Shown here: one piece after another, positions 49,101 to 52,904 of the stretch
Position numbering within the stretch: position 1 is the first letter of the stretch
Layout: each line of letters begins with the position of its first letter
Assembly (NCBI GenBank): GCA_022828595.1
Contig: JAKGHH010000003.1
Span: forward strand, 99,719,583 to 99,783,582
DNA: 64,000 nt
Source: Nelumbo lutea
Taxonomy: Eukaryota; Streptophyta; Magnoliopsida; Proteales; Nelumbonaceae
Direction of reading: 5' to 3'
Translations under genes and position numbers: made by a program
The notes under the pieces: generated by a model
Seen by the model: only the letters and a program-made list of their open reading frames with translations
The model's database searches: none
What the model was told of the DNA's origin: nothing

Positions 49101-50795
49101 GTCATTTATTTTTCCAGTAAAACATTCTAAGTGGCATTTAATTTTTAAATAACTCCCCTATAAATAATAGAACTCGGGACACTACTTTTTATGGCACCTG
49201 CTAGGGCTGTTCATCAAACTGACCAACCCAGCCCAACTCGACCCGAGTTGGTTGTTTTTTAATATTTTCGGTTGGCTTCAGTTCAGTACTTTCCCAACCC
49301 GGCCAAGTTGGGTCAGTTTCAGTTTGGCCATTTGTGAACCGACCAAAACCGAATCGACCCAACCATATATATATATATATATATTAATATTAATATTTTA
49401 TATTTTAAATATAATTTTTTAATACGGGAACGTGGGAAAATTCCCATATTTCCTAGTTTAAACTATTTTATATTGCAAATTTAACATAATTTTTCAATAA
49501 TATCGCTGTAATTTTTAAAAGTTAAATTTAAATTTTTAAGTTTAAATTTTTTGAACCGATCGACCAACTGAAAACCAACCCAAACCAATACAACCCAAGT
49601 TGACCGGTCAGTTTTGAGCAAGGTTTTTAAAACTGAACCAGACAACGAACCGTTCAGGGGTCCAGTTCCCAGGTCAAATGGTCTAACCGTTCGAGCCGAA
49701 CAAACAACCCATTCTGACAAAAATTTAAAAAATGGCCAAAAACCGTTGCATGGTTCGAACGGTTCGACCACCCGGGTCAGCGGTTTGCTGACCAAATCAA
49801 CGGTTTTTGGCCAAAAGACGGTTCTGGGGTAAAACGGAACTGGTCAGGTGACCGGTTCCTGGTTTTTCCGGTCCGACCGTCTAGTTTTGAAAACATTGGT
49901 TTTGGGTGACCAACTCCCAAACCGACCAGGTTGATTCAATTGGCCAAACACCTTGCAACTGAACTGAACCAACCCATGAACACCCCTAGCACCTGCCTAG
50001 ATCCAGATGAAGTGTCAAGTGTCCCAGACAATGCAGTTGTCCTCTCTGATTACAAAGTGATGTATAAATGGTCTCCTGGAAAGTATATCTCCCCTTATTT
50101 GTACTTAATTATTCTGTTTGATTAATGAAAGTTTTGTTATTGATCAAATAAAAAAAACGTCTTCAGGAAAAGACACTGGCTTTTCTCTTCTATATTACTT
50201 GCACTTTGATCAGCTTTTCAGCATACTTCACACATGGTGCAAAGTATAGCTAGCTGGAAACCATTTCCAGGGTTGTTATTGTCGTGTGTTCAAAAGAAAA
50301 TCTTCTCACTGTTTAATGATTTAATAGGAGCCTCCACATAGATCGCCTGCAGTAGATGGTGACTTGTCAGATTGTGCAAAGAAGGGAGTAGCCGGTGAGT
50401 TCCTGGTGCAGATTTTAATTGTTTTCATGTACTTAATACTTCTACATTCTTCAGTAGTGTTAATGTGATGATCTTTTTGGCCAACCTGATATGTATCAGT
50501 AAAACCATACAGAGGAGATGCTCTTCTCTTCTTCAGTCTCCACCCAGATGCTACCCCAGACCAGAGTAGCCTTCATGCCGGTTGCCCAGTAATTGAAGGT
50601 GAGAAATGGTCTGCAACCAAGTGGATACATGTAGACTCATTTGACAAGAACTTGGCAGCTGATTCTGGATGTAAGGATCAGAATGAGAGTTGTGAGAGGT
50701 GGGCTGCTCTTGGGGAATGCACGAAGAACCCATCGTATATGGTAGGAACTCCAGACCTCCCAGGTTACTGTAGGAGGAGTTGTAAGGTGTGTTAA
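1039..50795 (+). CDS. Prolyl 4-hydroxylase with ShKT domain (P4H2/P4H4-like), 7 exons over 50 kb
   Basis: Fe(II)/2-oxoglutarate dioxygenase that hydroxylates peptidyl-proline in ER/Golgi cargo such as extensins and arabinogalactan proteins (family knowledge). Exons are 1039-1178, 1245-1302, 1472-1576, 15947-16004, 48116-48291, 50328-50394 and 50500-50795. All introns are GT-AG and the exons total 900 nt, giving 299 residues plus stop. Residues about 8-24 form a hydrophobic signal-anchor. The catalytic domain carries the HxD iron ligands H140 and D142 (PHYDYF), the distal His H227 (SLHAGC) and the 2-oxoglutarate-binding lysine K237 (GEKWSATKW). Residues 259-299 are a six-cysteine ShKT module (C259, C266, C275, C292, C296, C299). 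The length matches plant P4H2-type proteins. Introns 3 and 4 are 14.4 and 32.1 kb of nested retroelements, yet I see no disabling change in any exon. Whether such a transcript is spliced efficiently cannot be told from DNA. Confidence 0.9.
1245..1302 (+). CDS. P4H exon 2
   Basis: Acceptor gcag|AG, donor CTT|gtgagt. Encodes [19 protein letters not shown], the conserved start of the P4H catalytic domain. The 66-bp intron before it and the 169-bp intron after it are normal plant sizes. Confidence 0.9.
1472..1576 (+). CDS. P4H exon 3
   Basis: Thirty-five codons, including [10 protein letters not shown] and [10 protein letters not shown], both typical of plant P4Hs. The acceptor is caaag|GCG with only a modest pyrimidine tract. 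The donor AAG|gttgta opens the 14.4-kb intron 3. Confidence 0.88.
1577..3481. other. Intron 3, left part: no recognisable gene or element
   Basis: T-rich intronic sequence. The minus-strand frames in 1976-2645 are short, interrupted and match no family I recognise. They could be the remains of an old transposon, but I cannot name one. Homopolymer T runs occur near 1757 and 2970. Confidence 0.4.
3584..4150 (-). pseudogene. LINE A RNase H domain
   Basis: Open for 188 codons on the minus strand. It contains the plant LINE-type RNase H signature [11 protein letters not shown] (first catalytic Asp), [10 protein letters not shown] (catalytic Glu), [13 protein letters not shown] (third acidic position) and [12 protein letters not shown], ending FWAQL. 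It is the C-terminal part of an ORF2 polyprotein, not an independent gene. Confidence 0.85.
4386..4625 (-). pseudogene. LINE A reverse-transcriptase zinc-binding domain fragment
   Basis: The minus-strand frame contains [20 protein letters not shown] and [12 protein letters not shown], the zf-RVT region that lies between RT and RNase H in plant LINE ORF2. It is frameshifted relative to the RNase H frame that starts at 4150. Confidence 0.75.
4817..5160. mobile_element. Solo LTR inserted in LINE A
   Basis: The 344-bp segment begins tgatagggttgctgg and ends ggtcctaaca, so it has TG...CA ends. It is flanked by taggt (4812-4816) and taggc (5161-5165), a 5-bp TSD with one mismatch. Removing it with one flank rejoins the LINE A ORF2 frame between NEP and the downstream FGWDLG-type region. 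It carries a GA-rich tract and a tatttataa TATA-like motif near 4971-4979. Confidence 0.6.
5274..6245 (-). pseudogene. LINE A reverse transcriptase fragment
   Basis: Contains [32 protein letters not shown] and [16 protein letters not shown], all characteristic of the LINE RT palm and thumb. Upstream of 5924 the match continues through several stops to about 6245, where it ends. In-frame stops and frameshifts show that it is decayed. Confidence 0.8.
6454..8408 (-). pseudogene. LINE B ORF2, C-terminal part (RT thumb, zf-RVT, RNase H)
   Basis: The minus-strand pieces read [15 protein letters not shown] (8193-8408), [19 protein letters not shown] with KSCGGLGLG (7462-8151), [17 protein letters not shown] with [14 protein letters not shown] (6811-7428), and [16 protein letters not shown] with [13 protein letters not shown] (6454-6765). 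A 1-base deletion near 8398 shifts the frame at the LINE C insertion edge, and further breaks occur near 7445 and 6790. It is non-functional. Confidence 0.8.
8409..8428. repeat. LINE C target-site duplication, left copy
   Basis: The 20-bp sequence cttttcccaaggttaacctt is repeated exactly at 14173-14192. It lies immediately before the T run that is the poly(A) tail of LINE C. Confidence 0.9.
8564..12694 (-). pseudogene. LINE C ORF2 (AP endonuclease, RT, zf-RVT, RNase H)
   Basis: The span is about 1,376 codons, usual for a plant L1 ORF2. The ATG at 12694 begins MKIIS, then a TAG stands where Trp is expected before NVRGLGS. A frameshift at the G run near 12490 breaks the endonuclease. The long frame 12462-10192 has [61 protein letters not shown] and the RT active site [14 protein letters not shown] replaces Trp near 10190 in MRDFLWEPG. 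The frame continues to 9565, shifts, then reads zf-RVT ([12 protein letters not shown]) and RNase H ([13 protein letters not shown]) to FWAQL at 8564. RNase H has IIEGGSK where the family has EGDS, which removes an acidic active-site residue. Confidence 0.88.
12738..13878 (-). pseudogene. LINE C ORF1 (gag-like RNA-binding protein remnant)
   Basis: Four minus-strand frames in series (13878-13648, 13572-13309, 13259-12990, 12986-12738) together resemble the basic, low-complexity ORF1 of plant LINEs. The N-terminal piece starts [18 protein letters not shown] and has KEFLAQ-type helical sequence downstream. A CxxC pair occurs (KPCAACQQ). No intact CCHC knuckle is visible. The frames are separated by stops or shifts. 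The assignment rests mainly on position directly upstream of ORF2 and on composition. Confidence 0.6.
14173..14192. repeat. LINE C target-site duplication, right copy
   Basis: Exact match to 8409-8428. It marks the 5' end of LINE C (higher coordinate) and lies inside the LINE B reverse-transcriptase reading frame. Confidence 0.9.
14193..15365 (-). pseudogene. LINE B ORF2, N-terminal RT part
   Basis: The frame is open from 15089 and contains [71 protein letters not shown] and [16 protein letters not shown]. The catalytic FADD box is changed to FVDD. Upstream to 15365 the frame is broken but still reads LINE-like. The open frame's last residues, downstream of 14173, are read-through into LINE C and not LINE B protein. 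Confidence 0.82.
15366..15946. other. Intron 3, right remnant
   Basis: T-rich single-copy-looking intron sequence between the truncated 5' end of LINE B and the exon 4 acceptor. No ORF or element is seen. The last 40 bases form the pyrimidine-rich acceptor tract. Confidence 0.5.
15947..16004 (+). CDS. P4H exon 4 (isolated between two giant introns)
   Basis: A 58-bp exon encoding [19 protein letters not shown] plus one base. It has a strong pyrimidine-rich acceptor (ttcttgtgtag) and the donor AAAG|gtgtat. It sits alone, 14.4 kb downstream of exon 3 and 32.1 kb upstream of exon 5, and both joins keep the frame. Confidence 0.9.
16058..16075. repeat. 18-bp target-site duplication, left copy
   Basis: aattcttcttccagttat, repeated exactly at 16645-16662. 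Confidence 0.88.
16076..16644 (-). mobile_element. Short retroposed insert with 18-bp TSD (truncated LINE 3' end)
   Basis: A 569-bp insertion lies between exact 18-bp repeats (16058-16075 and 16645-16662). The left end is T-rich (tttttc, then the complement of an A-rich tail), so the insert reads on the minus strand with its 3' end at 16076. TSD length and A-rich end indicate LINE-machinery integration. A minus-strand frame (16385-16621) has no domain I recognise. I read it as the 3' end of another LINE family, but a SINE or processed transcript is possible. Confidence 0.7.
16645..16662. repeat. 18-bp target-site duplication, right copy
   Basis: Exact match to 16058-16075. After it the original intron sequence resumes. 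Confidence 0.88.
16663..17235. other. Intron 4 remnant left of the Gypsy element
   Basis: Ordinary intron sequence with A and T homopolymers (for example the A run near 17141-17150). No gene or element was identified. It ends in ggatc (17231-17235), the left TSD of the Gypsy element. Confidence 0.5.
17236..17840 (+). repeat. Gypsy 5' LTR
   Basis: 605 bp, TG...CA ends. It is similar to 34816-35356 over nearly its whole length but about 64 bp longer because of indels around 17560-17640, so the pair is clearly diverged and this element is old. Confidence 0.92.
17842..17858 (+). other. Gypsy primer-binding site (tRNA-iMet)
   Basis: ttggcatcagagccaag lies just after the 5' LTR. It differs by one base from the usual tggtatcagagc complement of the initiator tRNA-Met 3' end. 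Confidence 0.75.
17879..19120 (+). pseudogene. Gypsy gag with CCHC knuckle (broken)
   Basis: Starts [19 protein letters not shown], then breaks. The gag core reads [20 protein letters not shown] and [14 protein letters not shown] (18242-18457), with [11 protein letters not shown] and [16 protein letters not shown] downstream (18559-18930). A zinc knuckle [14 protein letters not shown] lies at about 18939-18980. Frames change near 17960, 18460 and 18920. Confidence 0.82.
19138..19708 (+). pseudogene. Gypsy aspartic protease and linker
   Basis: The retropepsin-like region has [17 protein letters not shown], where the active-site DSG triplet reads DSE, then [17 protein letters not shown]. The frame breaks at 19356 and again near 19560. 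It runs up to the point of Copia 1 insertion after PPMR. Confidence 0.75.
19709..19909 (+). repeat. Copia 1 5' LTR
   Basis: 201 bp with a TATA-like tatatatatt at 19798-19807 and a long CT-rich U5. Followed by the initiator-Met primer site at 19911-19922. Confidence 0.92.
20470..21365 (+). pseudogene. Copia 1 gag (broken, with internal duplication)
   Basis: Starts [10 protein letters not shown] and contains the UBN2/DUF4219-like [26 protein letters not shown] recurs 66 bp later (20587 and 20653), followed each time by LNMTD-like sequence, a local tandem duplication. Later parts include [20 protein letters not shown] and [20 protein letters not shown]. Stops and frameshifts occur near 20745, 20914 and 21248. 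The CCHC region near 21286 is degenerate. Confidence 0.8.
21450..24775 (+). pseudogene. Copia 1 pol (protease, integrase, RT, RNase H; broken)
   Basis: Protease [12 protein letters not shown] has Arg in place of the active-site Gly. Then [13 protein letters not shown] (pre-integrase), [11 protein letters not shown] and [18 protein letters not shown] (integrase, 22150-22686), [13 protein letters not shown] and [14 protein letters not shown] (RT, 23401-23658), [11 protein letters not shown] near 23840, and RNase H with [18 protein letters not shown] and [16 protein letters not shown] (24023-24676). At least eight frame breaks are present. Confidence 0.88.
24784..24983 (+). repeat. Copia 1 3' LTR
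   Basis: 200 bp, partner of 19709-19909. Followed by the TSD copy agaga and then resumed Gypsy RT. Confidence 0.92.
24989..25269 (+). pseudogene. Gypsy reverse transcriptase N-terminal fragment
   Basis: Resumes directly after Copia 1 and its TSD with [11 protein letters not shown], then [38 protein letters not shown] and RLVDMLDMM, the start of a Gypsy RT. It stops at the Copia 2 LTR at 25270. The catalytic YxDD portion is not found anywhere in the element. Confidence 0.85.
25270..26236 (-). repeat. Copia 2 3' LTR (967 bp)
   Basis: Bounded by the TGTTG...CAACA inverted termini and by Gypsy RT at its left and the purine tract at its right. It contains a purine/CA-rich tract (25820-25925, including repeated cggct units) and GA repeats (25975-26015). 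No matching partner is in the window, so the boundaries rest on its ends and context. Confidence 0.65.
26244..29403 (-). pseudogene. Copia 2 pol (broken)
   Basis: From the 5' side: protease [13 protein letters not shown] (about 29361-29403), integrase with YDVWGP and KYFIT near 28780-28860 and [20 protein letters not shown] (28488), linker to 27646, RT with [19 protein letters not shown] (27471-27716) and [13 protein letters not shown] (26840-27208), RNase H with [18 protein letters not shown] (26625-26843) and [16 protein letters not shown] (26244-26606), ending DIYNPT. Breaks occur at about 27209, 26840, 26625 and throughout 28490-29300. Confidence 0.88.
29404..30100 (-). pseudogene. Copia 2 gag fragment
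   Basis: A short frame (29443-29625) and the surrounding minus-strand sequence have the position and composition of a Copia gag (aligned to [11 protein letters not shown] and [13 protein letters not shown] segments near 29790-29910), with several stops. No intact zinc knuckle remains. Confidence 0.6.
30101..30690 (-). repeat. Copia 2 leader with short tandem repeats
   Basis: Non-coding. The unit agaaaatatttttcacagca is repeated around 30563, 30588 and, diverged, 30618. acacatacccctgtccagca occurs at both 30417 and 30506. It is rich in acagt/cagca motifs, like the 5' leaders of Copia 3 and Copia 4. Confidence 0.5.
30783..32586 (+). pseudogene. Gypsy RT tail, RNase H and integrase (broken)
   Basis: Resumes with [12 protein letters not shown], then RNase H ([30 protein letters not shown]), the integrase zinc finger ([21 protein letters not shown]) and the integrase core with [15 protein letters not shown]. 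Many frameshifts and stops occur, for example at 31198, 31255 and 31800. The end reads SSIFNV at the solo-LTR insertion site. Confidence 0.85.
33744..33953. repeat. Imperfect tandem repeat inside the solo LTR
   Basis: Two copies, about 110 bp apart, share agataagataagg, gagagtctagatccaaat and ggaaactcctaat segments (around 33756-33840 and 33860-33945). ataagg/ccttat complementary blocks give local hairpin potential upstream of the TATA box. Confidence 0.6.
33964..33974 (+). promoter_or_regulatory. Solo LTR TATA box
   Basis: ctataaatagg, a strong plant TATA motif in U3 followed about 25-30 bp downstream by the likely R start. It shows that the LTR is oriented on the + strand, the same sense as the P4H gene. 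Confidence 0.6.
34520..34815 (+). pseudogene. Gypsy C-terminal chromodomain and polypurine tract
   Basis: After the solo LTR the frame continues with DDLTPYHGH, then [17 protein letters not shown] and [12 protein letters not shown], a chromodomain of the chromovirus clade. In-frame stops occur near 34635 and 34713. The purine tract agctagagagaga at 34803-34815 primes plus-strand synthesis. Confidence 0.8.
34816..35356 (+). repeat. Gypsy 3' LTR
   Basis: 541 bp starting tgataggaatcgat and ending cccacatca. It is the partner of 17236-17840 and is followed by the TSD ggatc. Confidence 0.92.
35353..35833. repeat. 239-bp tandem duplication abutting the Gypsy 3' LTR
   Basis: Two head-to-tail copies with a 239-bp period (aggatcctaaagcaaaagtt at 35356 and 35595; ctaaatacatgatc ends the copies at about 35594 and 35833). 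They look identical over the unit by eye. The second copy starts with atca, the last bases of the Gypsy LTR, so the duplication formed after the Gypsy insertion. Confidence 0.9.
35834..36174. other. Intron 4 remnant between Gypsy and Copia 3
   Basis: Original intron sequence with a (TA)n microsatellite at about 36069-36087. No gene seen. It ends at the Copia 3 TSD tgatt (36175-36179). Confidence 0.5.
36180..36508 (-). repeat. Copia 3 3' LTR
   Basis: 329 bp. The minus-strand end reads ...TTTTCAACT, so the terminus is CT and not CA, but the TSD fits only this boundary. Confidence 0.88.
36521..39953 (-). pseudogene. Copia 3 pol (protease to RNase H), two long frames
   Basis: Frame 39953-38526: protease [13 protein letters not shown], pre-integrase [14 protein letters not shown], integrase [13 protein letters not shown] and [18 protein letters not shown] frameshift near 38560 moves to frame 38689-36521: RT with [47 protein letters not shown], and RNase H with [19 protein letters not shown] and [16 protein letters not shown], ending LGMINIYA. 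Active-site residues look conserved in both frames, so this is the most intact Copia pol in the window. Confidence 0.9.
40035..40885 (-). pseudogene. Copia 3 gag with CCHC knuckle
   Basis: An ATG at 40885 opens the gag ([10 protein letters not shown]) but a frameshift near 40795 separates it from the main frame ([16 protein letters not shown]). The body has [38 protein letters not shown] and the zinc knuckle [19 protein letters not shown] at 40037-40035 separates gag from the pol frame, which continues directly downstream. Confidence 0.85.
40886..41758 (-). other. Copia 3 5' leader and primer-binding site
   Basis: Non-coding leader between the 5' LTR and gag. The primer site is the complement of gctctgatacca at 41747-41758. 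Confidence 0.65.
41759..42083 (-). repeat. Copia 3 5' LTR
   Basis: 325 bp, partner of 36180-36508, with about 15 differences by eye. The TSD tgatt follows at 42084-42088. Confidence 0.88.
42251..42551 (-). repeat. Copia 4 3' LTR
   Basis: 301 bp. On the minus strand a TATA-like tatatatataaataaa lies in the complement of about 42342-42358. Confidence 0.9.
42562..45782 (-). pseudogene. Copia 4 pol (broken)
   Basis: Protease: gag-frame WVID and pol-frame [11 protein letters not shown] are joined by a 2-base deletion exactly at the DSG active site (about 45770). Integrase frame 45513-44275: [26 protein letters not shown] and [39 protein letters not shown] (44023-43763), [14 protein letters not shown] and [14 protein letters not shown] (43749-43345). 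A TGA at about 43340 replaces an Arg CGA before KYVLDLLEE. RNase H frame 43338-42562: [17 protein letters not shown] and [16 protein letters not shown], ending LNMIDIHV. Confidence 0.9.
45766..46962 (-). pseudogene. Copia 4 gag (long open frame)
   Basis: 398 open codons starting [18 protein letters not shown]; the true start may be the internal Met of MSSLSGEV. The UBN2-type gag core includes [20 protein letters not shown] and [24 protein letters not shown] knuckle [15 protein letters not shown] lies near 46112-46155. The gag is intact. Its frame runs into the protease region and ends at the 2-base deletion. Confidence 0.85.
46963..47692 (-). other. Copia 4 5' leader and primer-binding site
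   Basis: Non-coding leader rich in acagt and ctggt motifs, with the tRNA-iMet primer site as the complement of gctctgatacca (47681-47692). Confidence 0.65.
47693..47988 (-). repeat. Copia 4 5' LTR
   Basis: 296 bp, partner of 42251-42551. Followed by TSD tcctt and then the last 120 bp of intron 4. Confidence 0.9.
48116..48291 (+). CDS. P4H exon 5 (HxD iron site)
   Basis: Encodes residues 121-179 with [10 protein letters not shown] (iron ligands H140 and D142), [12 protein letters not shown] and [12 protein letters not shown]. Acceptor gtttcccag, donor GAG|gttggt. An open reading extends 9 bp into the intron and then meets TAA, so failure to splice here would truncate the protein. Confidence 0.92.
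48292..49193. other. P4H intron 5, left part
   Basis: AT-rich intron sequence with an A run near 48814-48827. No gene or element was identified. Confidence 0.5.
49202..49988. mobile_element. hAT-type MITE in P4H intron 5
   Basis: 787 bp with imperfect terminal inverted repeats (tagggctgttcat at the left; complement taggggtgttcat at the right, one mismatch). It is flanked by a perfect 8-bp TSD gcacctgc (49194-49201 and 49989-49996), diagnostic of the hAT superfamily. The AT-rich centre includes (AT)n at 49366-49383. It carries no transposase and is itself interrupted by a second MITE. Confidence 0.85.
49619..49898. mobile_element. Nested MITE, copy 1 of a caaggttttt family
   Basis: 280 bp. 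Starts caaggtttttaaaactg and ends ctagttttgaaaacattg, which are mutually inverted. Flanked by gttttgag (49611-49618) and gttttggg (49899-49906), an 8-bp TSD with one mismatch. It shares gaaccgttc, gtttgctgaccaaatcaa and tttttggccaaaa segments with 52179-52484. Confidence 0.75.
49997..50327. other. P4H intron 5, right part
   Basis: Intron sequence between the MITE and exon 6. An open frame crosses 49931-50125 but begins inside the MITE and has no domain, so I do not call it. Confidence 0.5.
50328..50394 (+). CDS. P4H exon 6
   Basis: Encodes [20 protein letters not shown] and VA, the variable loop between the two halves of the double-stranded beta-helix. The acceptor is ttaatag and the donor is GCCG|gtgagt. 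Confidence 0.88.
50500..50795 (+). CDS. P4H exon 7 (distal His, 2OG lysine, ShKT)
   Basis: Starts after atgtatcag. It encodes [18 protein letters not shown], the distal iron ligand in SLHAGCPV, the 2-oxoglutarate lysine in [12 protein letters not shown] and the six-cysteine ShKT tail ending RRSCKVC followed by TAA at 50793-50795. Confidence 0.92.
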
Positions 50796-52170
50796 GATCT
50801 ATTATGGTTCCTGTAGAAAATATCCTATGGCCACAGGTTGATCCTATCTTATATAGCCAGACAATGTTGTATTAATCAGTCTTTGTTGTAAGAATTTTAC
50901 TTTTTTTTTTCCTGCTAAGTTATTCTTTGACTAGTCCTTCGCCTCTTTTTCTGTATTTGAGTCGTTCAGTTATTTGAGAAAGTGGAAAAATATTCAATAG
51001 ATGAATTAAAAAAATTTTCCTTGCATCAGTTTCAATTAGTGTTGGATTACAAGTTTACATCCATAATATCAACAAATTCTAAATGTAATAGCCAATTTGT
51101 TATTTGATTCAGCAGGGCCTTAGGGGCCTAATTGTTTACAAAACTCTGATTTAACAACTTGCTCAGAAGGGTGTCTTTTGATGGTATTACCGTGTGTGTT
51201 TCCCCACCTCTTTATAGAGATGGATTCCATGAGAACAAAATTTTCAAGCCTTATTGATGAACATCACTAGATTCATCAATTAGGGTATCCACCTTTTTTT
51301 GGCAGGTTCAGAGCTCAGAGGCTGGCCGAGGTCATTATCCACTGCCACTGACCTTGGTGGGACCATTAATGGATTCACACTTGACGCTTACTGTCAAATT
51401 CAACCCCGTGAGGGTTGGTATACTTTCTTTACCCATCGAACCATGGAAGCATACTAGATACCGCCTTTTTTAAGTTCAAGCAGAAGACGACATGGGTTTC
51501 TCTCTCTCTCTCTCGTCCCCCAACATTTGGTGTTCAGAAACAAGACGCAGAGAGCACTCACTGTTAGTATGTTAACAGTGAGTCTCGTATAACCAACCAC
51601 TTCCACTTGATTCTTTCATATATATTTGATAGTTGTGGCCTTGTGGGCATCGATTCTCATGCATGAAGATCTCATGTGTGTGATCTCCATTTATTTATTG
51701 CTTTAGCTACCGACAAATACCTGGAACCGTCCTCTATTCTTATTCCTTTGTTTATCCTTGCATTTTTCGGTCTAACTGCTACATTGATTTGGAGGGGCAA
51801 ATTCACTCGGGTTTATTTTTTTCCTGGCAGGAAATGTCTAATCTACTCTAGCAAACTCTAATTCACATGAATTTCACCAACTTCAGCCATTGTGTACCGA
51901 CTTCCGACTGAAAGTTTGGTAACAGTTGGCTCAATTGCTGATGTTAAACATGTCTTACTGCTAACAACTTCAGTTGCTGGAAGGAAGATACGGGTCATCT
52001 CACCATCAACAGTAAACATTGCAAAATCAATGATTTGACTGACCTTGCCATACGAGTTTCCATTGGTTTTGAGGTGCATCTTTGAGTTGGGTCAAAGAGG
52101 CTATAAGCGAGATGAGCCTATTTTGCCAGTTATTCGGGCTCTGCTTGCTAAATAATTGAATTCGACTTGA
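50796..52170. other. P4H 3' flank and spacer
   Basis: The first 100-150 bp should be P4H 3' UTR, but no single poly(A) signal stands out. A (CT)n tract lies at about 51501-51520. A minus-strand frame at 51858-52079 (74 codons) matches nothing I recognise. Confidence 0.4.
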
Positions 52171-52178
52171 AGTAATAT

Positions 52179-52484
52179 CAAAGTTTTTAAAACCAGATTG
52201 GACAGGGAACCGTTCTGGGTCTGGTTCTTGGGTCGAATGGCCCGAGCATCTGGTCTAAACAGACGGCCCAGGCCCATTCAGACAGAAAAAAAAAAGAAAA
52301 AGAAAAAAAATTAAAAACACAAAAAGGCCAAAACTGTTCTTGAGTCGAACAGTTCAATGGTTCGACTGCCCGGGTCAATGGTTTGCTGACCAAATCAATG
52401 ATTTTTGGCCAAAATGTGGTTTTGGGATTAAACAGAATCGGTCAGGTCCAATTTTTCCAGTCCAGTCCAGTTTTGAAAACATTG
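52179..52484. mobile_element. MITE, copy 2 of the caaggttttt family
   Basis: 306 bp, starts caaagtttttaaaaccag and ends cagttttgaaaacattg. A perfect 8-bp TSD agtaatat lies at 52171-52178 and 52485-52492, so it is hAT-like. It aligns with copy 1 along its length and has an A-rich insertion near 52287-52320. Confidence 0.82.
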
Positions 52485-52492
52485 AGTAATAT

Positions 52493-52904
52493 AGTTCAAA
52501 CTTCACAATACCTAGCTTGAGTGGCTCATGATCCTAATAGAGCTCATTATAAAATACTATTTTTTTAATATATTCATATTTATAATATAAATAAATTTAT
52601 AATTGATTTTCATTATGTATTTTTATTTATAATATTAATTTATTTATAATTTTTAATATATACTCAACTTTTATAATATATTTTATTTTTATTATTAATT
52701 TATTTATAATTTTTAATGCTAATTTATTTATAATCGGTTCAAGTCAAGCTGAGCTGAGTAGTTTGTGACCTACGAGTATCGACTGGAATTGAATTTGAGC
52801 AAAAAACTTCAAACTTAAAACTCGATCAAGTTTGAATTGAGTTTTGACCTCTTAGTATTTTTAAACCTGATACTCGACTGAACTTGACTTGATTACACCC
52901 CCTA
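52493..52904. mobile_element. Probable AT-rich MITE (one clear end)
   Basis: Nearly pure A/T from about 52545 to 52735, flanked by short ag-c-t-rich arms with complementary gagct/agctc motifs, ending gattacaccccccta-like at 52891-52904 (complement tagggggtgtaatc), a common hAT MITE terminus. The left terminus and TSD were not found, and copy 2 of the other family may have split it. Confidence 0.4.

Noticed and set aside
51858..52079. 74-codon minus-strand frame as a small gene
   Set aside because: No homology that I recognise, no promoter or splice context, and a repeat-rich neighbourhood.
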